From contig JAHCAR010000006.1 in NCBI GenBank assembly GCA_019634795.1, positions 1 through 64,000 on the forward strand: a stretch of 64,000 nucleotides of DNA. The letters are read 5' to 3'. Every line of letters begins with the position of its first letter. Position 1 is the stretch's first letter. Shown piece after piece: positions 29,045 to 37,236 of the stretch. The position numbers were made by a program, and so were the translations under genes. This DNA comes from Dokdonella sp. (GTDB taxonomy: Bacteria > Pseudomonadota > Gammaproteobacteria > Xanthomonadales > Rhodanobacteraceae). The notes beneath the pieces were generated by a model. The model was given only the letters and a program-made list of their open reading frames with translations. It had not been told where the DNA came from and ran no database searches.

Positions 29045-29191
29045 CGGGAATAGGGAATAGGGAATGGGGAATCGGAAAATGCATCCAGGCTTTTCCGTCC
29101 CCACTCACTCTTGCCGCCGTGTGAAATTTGGCCGTGCGCAACGCACTGCCGAACCGCTTTTCCTATTCCCCATTCCCTATTCCCCATTCCC
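29045..29191. repeat. Inverted arrays of GGGAATA heptamers between icd and aceK
   Basis: Tandem GGGAATA-type heptamers at 29045-29073 (GGGAATAGGGAATAGGGAAT then GGGGAAT) face the inverse complement at about 29160-29191 (TTCCTATTCCCCATTCCC, repeated), with roughly 90 bases between. The arms could form a long imperfect stem. It occupies the whole icd-aceK gap and ends about a dozen bases before the aceK start. Such heptamer arrays are typical of dispersed intergenic repeats. Confidence 0.75.
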
Positions 29192-29203
29192 GGCCGTCAC
29201 ACC

Positions 29204-30928
29204 GTGACGGCCACCATCCAGTCGCGCGCGGCGGCGTTGATCCTCGATGCGTTCCTCGACTACAACGCGCGCTTTTCCGACATCACCCGGCGCGCCAAGC
29301 GGCGCTTCGAACGGCGCGACTGGAAGTACGTGCGCGTCGACGCGCACGCGCGCATCGACCTCTATGACGTCTGCCTGAAGGAGACCCTCGGCCGGCTCGA
29401 ACTGCTGCTCGAGGAACGCGTGCGTTCGCGCCAGATCTGGGCCTCGATGCGCGGCGAATTCGAGGCGCTGATCGGGCCGATGCTCGATCGCGAGCTGCCC
29501 AAGACCTTCTTCAATTCGCTGTCGCGGCGCTATTTCCATACCTCCGGCGTCGCCGCCGACATCGAATTCGTCGCCCTCGACCAGGAGCCGACCGCCGGCA
29601 TCGAGGACGCCGTCGACCTGCATCGCTACTCGGCCGCCGACGGCCTCGATGCGGTCTGCGAGCGCATCCTCGCCGACTATCCGTTCGCCAACGGCTATGC
29701 CGACATCGGCGCTTGCGTCAAGGTGATCGCGCGCACGCTCGGCCAACGCATGCGTGCGCGTGGTGGCGCCCGCCCGCACACGATCGAGCTGATCAAGACC
29801 GCCTTCTTCCGCGAACGCCGCGCCTACCTGGTCGGCCGCGCCGTCGCCCGCAGCGGGATCACGCCGTTGGTCATCGCCCTGGTCAGTGCCGAGGACGGGG
29901 TGCGCGCCGATGCCGTGATCACCGAAGTCGACCAGGTCTCGCTGCTGTTCAGCTATACGCGCAGCTATTTTCATGTCGACCTGCCGACGGTCGCCGACAT
30001 CGTCGTGTTCCTCGGCGGCCTGCTGCCGCACAAGCCGGTCGAGGAGCTCTACACCGTGCTCGGCCGCGCCAAGCAGGGCAAGACCGAACGCTATCGCCAC
30101 CTGTTCCGCCATCTCGAGGCGCACCCCGAGGAACGCCTGGTGCGTGCCGATGGCGAGCGCGGCATGGTCATGGCGGTATTCACGCCGAAGGCCTATCCGC
30201 TGGTGTTCAAGGTGATCCGCGACCAGTTTGCCTACCCGAAGGACATCGCCCGCCGCCAGGTCGAGGAAAAGTACCGCCTGGTGTTCCGTTACGACCGCAT
30301 CGGCCGCCTCGTCGACGCGCAGGAATACCGTTACCTGCGCTTTCCGCGCCGCCAGTTCGACGAGGGCATGCTCGAGGAGTTGCTCGGCGAATGCGCCGAG
30401 ACGGTCGTGCTCGATGGCGAGGAAGTGCTGGTCCGCCACTGCTACGTCGAACGGCGACTGCGTCCGCTCAACCTGTTCGTGCGCGAGGCCGACGACGAGG
30501 CCGCCGTGCGCGCAATGCTCGACTACGGCCAGTCGATCAAGGACCTGGCCCGCAGCAACATCTTTCCCGGCGACCTGCTGCTGAAGAATTTCGGCCTGAC
30601 CCGCGGCGGTCGGGCGATCTTCTACGATTACGACGAACTCTGCCTGCTCGACACCTGCTGCTTCCGTCACCTGCCCGAAGCGCGCGACGAGGACGAGACG
30701 CGTCCGCTCGAGGAATGGCTGACCGTGCGCGAAGGCGACGTCTTTCCGGAAATGTTTCCGCGCTTCCTCGGCGTGCCGGCGCGCCTGCGCGAGGCCCTGG
30801 TCGAGCGCCACGGCGAAATCTTCGATGCCGAATGGTGGCGCGAGGTCCAGCAGGGCCTCGCCCGTGGCGACTACAGCGATATCCCGCCCTACCCGCAGTC
30901 GGTACGCCTGCACCCGCGTGAAACGTAG
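29204..30928 (+). CDS. aceK: Isocitrate dehydrogenase kinase/phosphatase
   Basis: A bifunctional enzyme that inactivates Icd by phosphorylation and reverses it, steering carbon into the glyoxylate shunt during growth on acetate-like substrates. 574 residues against 578 in E. coli. K336 in AYPLVFKVIRDQF falls at the same number as the ATP-binding lysine of E. coli AceK. The nucleotide loop GERGMVMAVF precedes it, and KNFGLTRGGRAIFYDYDELC carries the catalytic Asn/Asp. Homology begins at the GTG 29204 (VTATIQSRAAALILDAF). Upstream codons are repeat sequence, and no Shine-Dalgarno is seen. In E. coli aceK sits with aceBA; here it follows icd. Confidence 0.96.
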   Translation: MTATIQSRAAALILDAFLDYNARFSDITRRAKRRFERRDWKYVRVDAHARIDLYDVCLKETLGRLELLLEERVRSRQIWASMRGEFEALIGPMLDRELPKTFFNSLSRRYFHTSGVAADIEFVALDQEPTAGIEDAVDLHRYSAADGLDAVCERILADYPFANGYADIGACVKVIARTLGQRMRARGGARPHTIELIKTAFFRERRAYLVGRAVARSGITPLVIALVSAEDGVRADAVITEVDQVSLLFSYTRSYFHVDLPTVADIVVFLGGLLPHKPVEELYTVLGRAKQGKTERYRHLFRHLEAHPEERLVRADGERGMVMAVFTPKAYPLVFKVIRDQFAYPKDIARRQVEEKYRLVFRYDRIGRLVDAQEYRYLRFPRRQFDEGMLEELLGECAETVVLDGEEVLVRHCYVERRLRPLNLFVREADDEAAVRAMLDYGQSIKDLARSNIFPGDLLLKNFGLTRGGRAIFYDYDELCLLDTCCFRHLPEARDEDETRPLEEWLTVREGDVFPEMFPRFLGVPARLREALVERHGEIFDAEWWREVQQGLARGDYSDIPPYPQSVRLHPRET

Positions 30929-30929
30929 C

Positions 30930-30956
30930 GGGCCGGTGCGCCAAGCGCACCGGCCC
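30930..30956. terminator. Bidirectional terminator-like hairpin between aceK and the DUF1328 gene
   Basis: GGGCCGGTGCG (30930-30940) and CGCACCGGCCC (30946-30956) form a perfect 11-bp stem with a CCAAG loop, directly after the aceK stop and between convergent genes. There is no U-tract on either side. Confidence 0.5.
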
Positions 30957-30985
30957 GGGATCGACGCGACCCAATGCTCGTGCGC

Positions 30986-31147
30986 TCAGAGGCGCTTGCG
31001 GCCAAAGATCAGCGAAGCGATGAACAGCACGAGGAAAACCAGGAACAGGATCTTGGCGATGCCGGCCGAGGCGCCGGCGATGCCGCCGAAGCCGAGGACG
31101 GCCGCGATCAGGGCGATGACGAGGAAGACGATGGCGTAGTGCAGCAT
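30986..31147 (-). CDS. DUF1328 (YtjA-like) small membrane protein
   Basis: 53 residues: [20 protein letters not shown], then [20 protein letters not shown], then [13 protein letters not shown]. It has two hydrophobic helices with a glycine-rich turn ([11 protein letters not shown]) and a basic C-terminal end, the whole-length pattern of DUF1328/YtjA proteins. It is an inner-membrane protein of unknown function; relatives are often stress-induced. AAGGAG lies upstream of the ATG at the correct distance. It is convergent with aceK. Confidence 0.9.
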   Translation of the reverse strand: MLHYAIVFLVIALIAAVLGFGGIAGASAGIAKILFLVFLVLFIASLIFGRKRL

Positions 31148-31360
31148 GACGGATCTCCTTGAGTGCTGGGGCGCACGGTGCAGGCGGTCCTGGTGAACCC
31201 TTCCTGCCCGACACGGTCAAAGCTAGACCGCTGCGCATGAATTGCGCCTAAGGTTTTCCCGACTGCCGGATGAACAGGGAGCTGCCGTTCATTTTCGGCG
31301 GCATTGCTGTAGGCTTTGCGGTCTCCCTGCCGCCTTGCCGGTATCGAACTGGAGTCGACC

Positions 31361-32287
31361 ATGAAACAGCTCTCTCTCAGTCTCGCCCTGACGCTTGCGC
31401 TGGCTGCCTGCGGCCCGACCGCTCAACAGGCGCCGGCGCCCGAAGCCGCCTCCGACCAGCCGGCTGAAGCGGTACCGCCCAAGGCCGCCGACGCGCTCGC
31501 CGAGGACGCCCTCGCCAATGTCCTCGCCGGCAGCTGGCGCTCGGCCGGCGACAAGGCGCGCGACGAATACCGCCACCCCAAGGCCACGCTCGAGTTCTTC
31601 GGCGTCAAGCCGGGCCAGACCCTCGTCGAGATCACCCCCGGCGGCGGCTGGTACACCGAAATCCTCGCCCCGCTGCTCAAAGGCAACGGCACCTACATCG
31701 CCGCCTATCCGGCCGACTCGACCTCGGATTACGCCAAGCGCAACAACGAGAAGTTTCGCGCCATGCTGGTGTCCGACCCGGAACACCTCGGCGAGGCGAA
31801 GACGGTCGAGTACGACGTCAACGCGCCGAAGCTCGGACCCGACGGCTCGGCCGACGTGGTCCTGACCTTCCGCAACGTGCACAACTGGGGCGACAAGGCG
31901 CCGCTCATGTTCCAGGCCTTCAATGCCGTGCTCAAACCAGGCGGTACGCTCGGCGTGGTCGACCACCGGGCCGCCGACAATGCAACTCCCGAATCGCTGA
32001 AGAAGTCCGGCTACATGCTCACCGACGCGGTGGTCAAGCTGGCCACCGATGCCGGCTTCAAGCTGGTCGAGCAGAGCGAGATCAACGCCAACCCGAAGGA
32101 CACCAAGGACTACGAACGCGGCGTCTGGACGCTGCCGCCGACGCTGACCCTCGGCGATGTCGACCGCGACAAGTACCTGGCCATCGGCGAGTCCGATCGC
32201 ATGACCCTGAAGTTCGTCAAGCCGAAGGGCGACCAGATCTTCGAGCAAGGCACCGACAAGGCCACGCCCGAACCGGCCGGCAACTGA
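31361..32287 (+). CDS. Lipoprotein with a class I methyltransferase-like domain
   Basis: 308 residues. A signal sequence ends in LAAC (C17), followed by a Pro/Ala linker. The rest is a Rossmann-type methyltransferase fold resembling COG4798: VKPGQTLVEITPGGGWYTEIL is motif I, DVVLTFRNVHNW the motif IV region, and AVLKPGGTLGVVDHR the post-motif strand. An intact SAM-binding loop on an exported lipoprotein is odd because SAM is cytoplasmic. The domain may bind something else or be enzymatically idle. The start at ATG 31361 gives the signal sequence. A terminator-like hairpin follows at 32299. Confidence 0.85.
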   Translation: MKQLSLSLALTLALAACGPTAQQAPAPEAASDQPAEAVPPKAADALAEDALANVLAGSWRSAGDKARDEYRHPKATLEFFGVKPGQTLVEITPGGGWYTEILAPLLKGNGTYIAAYPADSTSDYAKRNNEKFRAMLVSDPEHLGEAKTVEYDVNAPKLGPDGSADVVLTFRNVHNWGDKAPLMFQAFNAVLKPGGTLGVVDHRAADNATPESLKKSGYMLTDAVVKLATDAGFKLVEQSEINANPKDTKDYERGVWTLPPTLTLGDVDRDKYLAIGESDRMTLKFVKPKGDQIFEQGTDKATPEPAGN

Positions 32288-32298
32288 TCGTCGAGGCC

Positions 32299-32328
32299 GC
32301 GCAGTGCTCGCCAGCGCGAGCGCTGCGC
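32299..32328 (+). terminator. Hairpin after the methyltransferase-like lipoprotein gene
   Basis: GCGCAGTGCTCGC (32299-32311) and GCGAGCGCTGCGC (32316-32328) pair over 13 bases with one G-U and a CAGC loop. There is no clear U-tract. It ends 13 bases before the rluE start. Confidence 0.45.
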
Positions 32329-32341
32329 GCCGATCCCGTGC

Positions 32342-32884
32342 ATGCTGATCCTGCTCAACAAGCCATTCGGCGTGTTGTGCCAGTTCACCGATCGTGACGG
32401 CCGGCCGACCCTGGCCGATCATGTGACGCAGAAGAACGTCTATGCGGCCGGGCGCCTCGACCAGGATTCCGAAGGGCTGTTGCTGCTGACCGACGACGGC
32501 GCGCTGGCCCACCGCATCACCGATCCGCGCCATCGACAGGGCAAGACCTATCTGGTCCAGGTCGAGGGCGAGCCGAGAGCCGAGGCGCTGGCCGCCCTGC
32601 GCGCCGGCGTCAAGCTTCGCGATGGCCCGACCCTGCCGGCCCGGGTCACCCTGCTGGAGGGCGAGCCGGAATGGCTGTGGCCGCGCGACCCGCCGGTCCG
32701 TTTCCGCAAGCGCGTGCCGACCGCATGGCTAGAGCTCGGCATCCGCGAGGGTCGCAACCGCCAGGTCCGGCGCATGACCGCGGCGGTCGGCCTGCCGACC
32801 CTGCGCCTGATCAGGACGCGAATCGGCGATCATGCGCTCGGCGACCTGCAACCGGGACAGAGCCGTGTCGTGGAGACCGTCTGA
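32342..32884 (+). CDS. rluE: RluE-type 23S rRNA pseudouridine synthase
   Basis: Isomerises a uridine of 23S rRNA (U2457 in E. coli). 180 residues with no S4 domain, as in the RluE branch. [17 protein letters not shown] opens the RsuA-type fold. The catalytic Asp D40 is in [55 protein letters not shown] and a typical C-terminal strand follow. It is followed after 13 bases by a methyltransferase gene, probably in one transcript. Confidence 0.93.
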   Translation: MLILLNKPFGVLCQFTDRDGRPTLADHVTQKNVYAAGRLDQDSEGLLLLTDDGALAHRITDPRHRQGKTYLVQVEGEPRAEALAALRAGVKLRDGPTLPARVTLLEGEPEWLWPRDPPVRFRKRVPTAWLELGIREGRNRQVRRMTAAVGLPTLRLIRTRIGDHALGDLQPGQSRVVETV

Positions 32885-32897
32885 GGGAGACCTGCGG

Positions 32898-33641
32898 ATG
32901 AGCTTCAAGGATCATTTTTCCGCGCAGGCGGCGATCTACCGCGAGGCGCGTCCGCAGTATCCGGACGCGCTGTTCGAGTTCCTGCGCGCGCAGGCACCCG
33001 GTGGCGAACGCGCCTGGGATGCCGGCTGCGGCAATGGCCAGGCCAGCGTCGCTCTGGCCCGCCATTTCCACGCCGTGGTCGCCACCGATCCGAGCGCCGA
33101 ACAGATCGCCCATGCGCAGCGCTGCGCCAATGTCGACTACCGGGTCGAGGCGGCCGAACGCTCGACCCTGGCCGCGGCCAGCATCGACCTGGTCTGCGTC
33201 GCCCAGGCCCTGCACTGGCTCGATCTCGAACGCTTCCATGCCGAGGTCCGTCGCGTCCTCAGGCCGCGTGGCGTGGTTGCCTTCTGGAGCTACGCCGATT
33301 GCCGGGTGAGCGACGCAGTCGACCGCCACAAGGATCGCCTCTACGCCGACCTGACCGGACCGTATTGGCCGCCGGAGCGCGCCCTGGTCGAAAACGGTTA
33401 CGCCAGCCTGCCGTTCCCGTTCGAGCGCATTCCCGTGCCCGCGTTCGAACTGCAGATGGAATGGACCGTGGATCGCTTTCTGGCCTACCTGCGTTCGTGG
33501 TCGGCGAGCCAGGCCTACCTGCGCGAACGCGACGAGGATCCGGTCGGCCTGATCGAGGTGCCGCTGCGCGAGGCCTGGGGCGCAGCCGACCGCGTACGCA
33601 CGGTGCGCTGGGATTTCCATCTCCATTGCGGTCGCGTGTAG
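32898..33641 (+). CDS. SAM-dependent methyltransferase (Methyltransf_11 type)
   Basis: 247 residues; cytoplasmic. Motif I is AWDAGCGNGQASVALARHF with the acidic end of strand 2 in VVATDPSAEQIAHA. Then come LAAASIDLVCVAQALHWLDLERFHAEVRRVLRPRGVVAFWSY (motifs IV-VI). The opening FKDHFSAQAAIYREARPQYP and the 'QALHWLD' motif match the family of yeast Tmt1-like/YafE-like methyltransferases. The substrate is unknown. GGGAGACC upstream supports ATG 32898. Confidence 0.88.
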   Translation: MSFKDHFSAQAAIYREARPQYPDALFEFLRAQAPGGERAWDAGCGNGQASVALARHFHAVVATDPSAEQIAHAQRCANVDYRVEAAERSTLAAASIDLVCVAQALHWLDLERFHAEVRRVLRPRGVVAFWSYADCRVSDAVDRHKDRLYADLTGPYWPPERALVENGYASLPFPFERIPVPAFELQMEWTVDRFLAYLRSWSASQAYLRERDEDPVGLIEVPLREAWGAADRVRTVRWDFHLHCGRV

Positions 33642-33704
33642 TCGCCGGGCTCGGCGATGATGCCGCGCGGCGTTGGCGCGATCAGGTCGTCCCCTGGCCA
33701 GCGA

Positions 33705-34094
33705 TCACGTGGCGTCCTCGTCCCAGACGTTGGCGTGTTCGGCAAAGTCGGCCGCCTGCGGGCGCACGACGCAGAATCGCTGGCCGGTCGGTGCCTGCAT
33801 GACCCACCAGGAGTGGACCTGTTTGACGCGCGTGGCGCCGAGCGCTTCGAGCCGCCGCACCTCCGCTTCGATGTCGTCGGTCTCGATGTCGAGGTGGACG
33901 CGGCTGGCGTGGTCGACCGACTGCACCTCGATGACCAGGCCGCGCATGCCATCGTCGAGCTTGATGTAGGTGTTGTCGGCTCCCGAGGGCGCACCGACGC
34001 CCATGCCGAGTGCGCCACCCCAGAAGCGCGCGGCCGCGTCGAGGTCCTCGGTCTGGCAATCGATGATGAATCCGGCCAATCGGCTCTTGTGCAT
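33705..34094 (-). CDS. VOC (glyoxalase/dioxygenase-fold) protein
   Basis: 129 residues with two beta-alpha-beta-beta-beta modules: GFIIDCQTEDLDAAARFWGGALGM opens the first and VHLDIETDDIEAEVRRLEALGATRV the second, ending with RFCVVRP. Potential metal ligands of the VOC fold (His/Glu near SRVHLDIE) are present, but the reaction is unknown. AGGAGA upstream of ATG 34094 sets the start. It lies downstream of the SulP transporter gene on the same strand and may be cotranscribed. Confidence 0.85.
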   Translation of the reverse strand: MHKSRLAGFIIDCQTEDLDAAARFWGGALGMGVGAPSGADNTYIKLDDGMRGLVIEVQSVDHASRVHLDIETDDIEAEVRRLEALGATRVKQVHSWWVMQAPTGQRFCVVRPQAADFAEHANVWDEDAT

Positions 34095-34167
34095 GCGCGT
34101 CTCTCCTGCGTCGAAAGCCATGGCGCGAATTCTATGCGCCGCGATCGCAGCGAACGAGACTGAACCC

Positions 34168-35892
34168 TCAGTCGCCTTGCGTGCCGGAAGGTGCTCCGGC
34201 GAGGCGCAGCGCTGCGCCGAAGTCGGCGGCGAATTCAACATGTCCGGGATCACCGACGATACCCATCTGGCCGAGGATTTCGCGCGGCTGGCTCTGCAGC
34301 CCGGACAGGATCAGCCGGGTGCCGTCGCGGCGGCAGCGCGCGATCAGGTTCTCGATGGCGGTCACCCCGGAGGCATCGACCAGCGGCACCAGGCGCATAC
34401 GCAGGATGAACACGCGCGGCGGCCGGCCGAACGCGCGCAGCACGTCCTCGATGCGATTGGCCACGGCAAAGAACAGCGGCCCCGACACGCGATAGGCTTC
34501 GACGCCCTCGGGCAGGTCCGCGCGCTGGTTCGCGTCGAGATCGCTGGCGCTCTCCTCGCGATCCTCCTCGACCAGGTCGACGTGCGATTCGAGCGCAACC
34601 ACTTCGCTCATGCGGTGCATGAACAGGAATGCGGCAAGGACGATGCCGACCTCAACGGCGACGGTCAGATCGAACATCACGGTCAGCAGGAAGGTGGTGA
34701 CGAGGACCGCGCGGTCGCCGTGCGGCGCGCGCATGAGCTGGCGGATGCGCTCGATCTCGCTCATGTTCCAGGCGACCAGCACGAGCAACGCGGCCATCGC
34801 CGGCAGGGGCACGTAGTTGGCCAGCGGCGCGGCGACCAGCACGAACAGCAGGATGAACAGGGCATGCGCCATGCCGGCGACCGGGGTGCGTCCACCGGCG
34901 CGCACGTTGGTGGCCGTGCGCACGATCGCACCGGTCGCCGGCAGGCCGCCGAACAGGGCCGAGGCGGTGTTCGCGACGCCCTGGGCGACGAGCTCGCCGT
35001 TCGAGCGGTGGCGTCCGCCGATCATGCCGTCGGCGACGACTGCGGAAAGCAGCGACTCGACGCCGGCCAGGAAGGCGATGGTGAACGCCGCCGGCAGCAA
35101 TTCGTGCATGCGCGCGAGTTCGAAGCTCGGCAGGTGCGGCGACGGCAGGTTCAGTGGGATGCCGCCGAAGCGCGAACCGATCGTCTCCACCGGCAGCTGC
35201 ATGAGCAATGCGGCCAGCGAGGCCACCGACACGCCGATCAGGAACACCGGCCAGCGCGGACGGAAGCGCCGGATCAGCAGGAGCAGGGCCAGGGTGGCGA
35301 AGGCGAGGCCGGCGGCGGCCGCGCTGAAGCTGCCGATGTGGGCGAAATAGGCCTGCCAGCGGGCCATGAACTCGGCCGGCAGCTTGTCGATGTCGAGGCC
35401 GAGCAGATCCTTGATCTGGCTGGTGAAGATGCTCACTGCGATGCCGGCGGTGAAACCGGTGATGACCGGCTGCGGCATGAACTTCATCAGCGTGCCGAGA
35501 CGCAGCAGACCGCCGATGATGAGCATGGCGCCGGCCATCAGGGTGGCGATGACGAGACCGTCCATGCCGAACTTGTCGATGACGTTGAAGACCACCGGAA
35601 TGAACGCCGCAGTCGGTCCGCCGATCTGCACGCGCGATCCGCCGAGGGCCGAAATCAGGAATCCGGCGATGATCGCGGTATGCAGGCCGGTCGCCGGCGA
35701 GGCGCCCGAGGCGATCGCCAGGGCCATCGACAGGGGCAGGGCGACGATGGCCACGGTCAGGCCGGCGAGCAGATCCTGGCGCAGGTCGCCGGCACCGTAG
35801 CCGTGACGCAGCACGGTGACCAGCTTGGGCACGAACAGATGCCAGGCAGGGGTGCGCGCGGCGGTCCCGTTCAAGGCCGGCCGCCCGCGCAT
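34168..35892 (-). CDS. SulP-family anion transporter with STAS domain
   Basis: An inner-membrane anion transporter (sulfate, bicarbonate or dicarboxylates are typical) of 574 residues. The membrane part begins DLLAGLTVAIVALPLSMALAIASGASPATGLHTAIIAG and includes GSRVQIGGPTAAFIPVV and the DGMIGGRHRSNGELVAQGVANTASALFGGLPATGAIVRTATN segment characteristic of SulP. The C-terminal STAS domain (about 450-560) has FILRMRLVPLVDASGVTAIENLI. No carbonic anhydrase is adjacent, so the substrate is left open. The start codon at 35892 begins MRGRPALNG; a slightly later start is possible. Confidence 0.93.
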   Translation of the reverse strand: MRGRPALNGTAARTPAWHLFVPKLVTVLRHGYGAGDLRQDLLAGLTVAIVALPLSMALAIASGASPATGLHTAIIAGFLISALGGSRVQIGGPTAAFIPVVFNVIDKFGMDGLVIATLMAGAMLIIGGLLRLGTLMKFMPQPVITGFTAGIAVSIFTSQIKDLLGLDIDKLPAEFMARWQAYFAHIGSFSAAAAGLAFATLALLLLIRRFRPRWPVFLIGVSVASLAALLMQLPVETIGSRFGGIPLNLPSPHLPSFELARMHELLPAAFTIAFLAGVESLLSAVVADGMIGGRHRSNGELVAQGVANTASALFGGLPATGAIVRTATNVRAGGRTPVAGMAHALFILLFVLVAAPLANYVPLPAMAALLVLVAWNMSEIERIRQLMRAPHGDRAVLVTTFLLTVMFDLTVAVEVGIVLAAFLFMHRMSEVVALESHVDLVEEDREESASDLDANQRADLPEGVEAYRVSGPLFFAVANRIEDVLRAFGRPPRVFILRMRLVPLVDASGVTAIENLIARCRRDGTRLILSGLQSQPREILGQMGIVGDPGHVEFAADFGAALRLAGAPSGTQGD

Positions 35893-35935
35893 CGCGCTGC
35901 GATGGATTCAACGGATCCTGGGTGCATTGCGGTCG

Positions 35936-36376
35936 TCAATCGTGCCGTGTGATGTCCGGCAGCCCGCTGCTGAGCAGCCAGACCTTGGCCTTCTTGTCGT
36001 ACTTCCAGACCTGGCGATCGATGATGCTGCGCGCTTCCTGGGTGTGGATGTTGACGATGCCGATCTCGACCGTCTGCCGCACTTCGTTGTCGTTGACCGG
36101 GACCGGCGCGGTGTCGTTGTAGTTGGTGAAGCGCACCTGCTTGTAGCGATCGAGCTCGAGCTGGGTCAGCGGATGTTCCGCACGGTAGGCCGGATCGACG
36201 AAGCTCTCGGCCTGCTCGATCGAACCCCAGCGGATCGTCGCCGCGTAGGTACGCAGGGTTTCGGTGAGGATCTTCTCGCGCGACTTGGCCAATGCCGGCT
36301 GGACCGCGGCGACGAGCAGCAGGACGACCAGCACAAGCGTCGAGAGGCGACGTGGGTCGGGACGCGCGCGCATCAT
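35936..36376 (-). CDS. Exported protein of unknown function
   Basis: 146 residues with a signal peptide (LSTLVLVVLLLVAAVQPALA). The mature part is a single alpha-beta domain: a helix (SREKILTETLRTYAATIRWGSIEQAESFVDPAYR) and then strands (YKQVRFTNYNDTAPVPVNDNEVRQTVEIGIVN, VWKYDKKAKVWLLSSGLPDI). That layout is NTF2-like, similar to lipoprotein-like stress proteins. Two adjacent ATGs (36376, 36373) are possible starts. The gene is 43 bases upstream of the SulP gene on the same strand. Confidence 0.75.
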   Translation of the reverse strand: MMRARPDPRRLSTLVLVVLLLVAAVQPALAKSREKILTETLRTYAATIRWGSIEQAESFVDPAYRAEHPLTQLELDRYKQVRFTNYNDTAPVPVNDNEVRQTVEIGIVNIHTQEARSIIDRQVWKYDKKAKVWLLSSGLPDITRHD

Positions 36377-36450
36377 GGCGATTCCTCAGCTCGGGGCGAC
36401 GGAGTCCAATTGTGCCGCATCGGAGGCGCTAGCCAAAGCGGAACGTACCA

Positions 36451-36639
36451 AGGAGGCTCTGAACAAGTGGCGCAATCGTCATGGCGTTCGGAAGACTCGC
36501 CACGGGTGCTGCGTGGCGACGTGAAGGCTGGTTGCCTTGACGAGCTGCGCGGTGCCAGTGGCGGGCCTACTGGATGCCACTCTTGTTCCATTGAATCAAT
36601 CGCTTGGGCGACGCCTATGTCACTTGTTCAGAGCCTCCT
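36451..36639. mobile_element. MITE-like element with 19-bp perfect terminal inverted repeats
   Basis: The left end AGGAGGCTCTGAACAAGTG (36451-36469) is exactly inverse-repeated at 36621-36639, enclosing about 150 bases with no gene. The termini resemble those of IS5-family insertion sequences (GGAAGGTGCGAACAAGTC at the IS5 end), which suggests a non-autonomous derivative. No target-site duplication is evident. The right terminal repeat contains the stop codon (36628-36630) of the neighbouring thioesterase gene, so the element abuts or has replaced its very 3' end. Confidence 0.7.
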
Positions 36640-37125
36640 CAGGGCGACGAAGCGCGCATTCAGGCTGCAGGCCAGCGTGCCATCGGCGAGGCGGACCGCG
36701 CTGTGCACGGCCAGGCGCGCCTTGCCGCGTGCGCCGAGGGTGCTGAAGAAGGCTTCGAAGGACTGGTTCTCGACCAGCCGGGCCTCGGCCGTGAAATCCT
36801 CCCAGACCGGTGCCAGGTAGTGCAGGTTGCTGTCCTGCACGTAGATGTCGCATTCCAGTCCGCGCTCGTCGGCAGCGAGCTTGATCAGCGACCAGCAGGC
36901 CAGGGTCATGACGCTGGCCAGGCTGCCGCCGAAGGCGCAACCCTTGTCATTGACGTTCGGCTCCAGCGGTGCGCTCATCCGCAGCGATTCGCCGTCCCAG
37001 CCGCTGATAGCCAGGTGCATGAAGCGAGTCAGTGGAATATCGGCGAGAATCTGCGCTTGCGCCGCTTCGCGCAGGGCAGTGCGACGCATGTCGTGCGCAT
37101 CGGTCGGGGTTTTCAGCGCAGTCAT
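36628..37125 (-). CDS. YiiD_C-type (hot-dog fold) thioesterase
   Basis: 165 residues. The family core NVNDKGCAFGGSLASVMTLACWSLIKL matches the helix-and-loop active region of YiiD C-terminal-like thioesterases. It is followed by the strands YVQDSNLHYLAPVWEDFTAEARLVE and ARLAVHSAVRLADGTLACSLNARFVAL. A CoA or ACP thioester substrate is assumed. The last residues RRL and the stop are encoded by the right end of the MITE-like element. The start ATG at 37125 fits the homology; the longer upstream frame does not look coding. It is divergent from hemD. Confidence 0.85.
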   Translation of the reverse strand: MTALKTPTDAHDMRRTALREAAQAQILADIPLTRFMHLAISGWDGESLRMSAPLEPNVNDKGCAFGGSLASVMTLACWSLIKLAADERGLECDIYVQDSNLHYLAPVWEDFTAEARLVENQSFEAFFSTLGARGKARLAVHSAVRLADGTLACSLNARFVALRRL

Positions 37126-37236
37126 GCTGGGCTCGGGGAAGGAATCGGACCGCCGAGTGTGCGCATGGGCGCGGCGCCGATTCAAGGGTCGGGCGCTCAT
37201 GCGTATGATCGAAACGTCGCAGGCTGAGGAGTCTCC

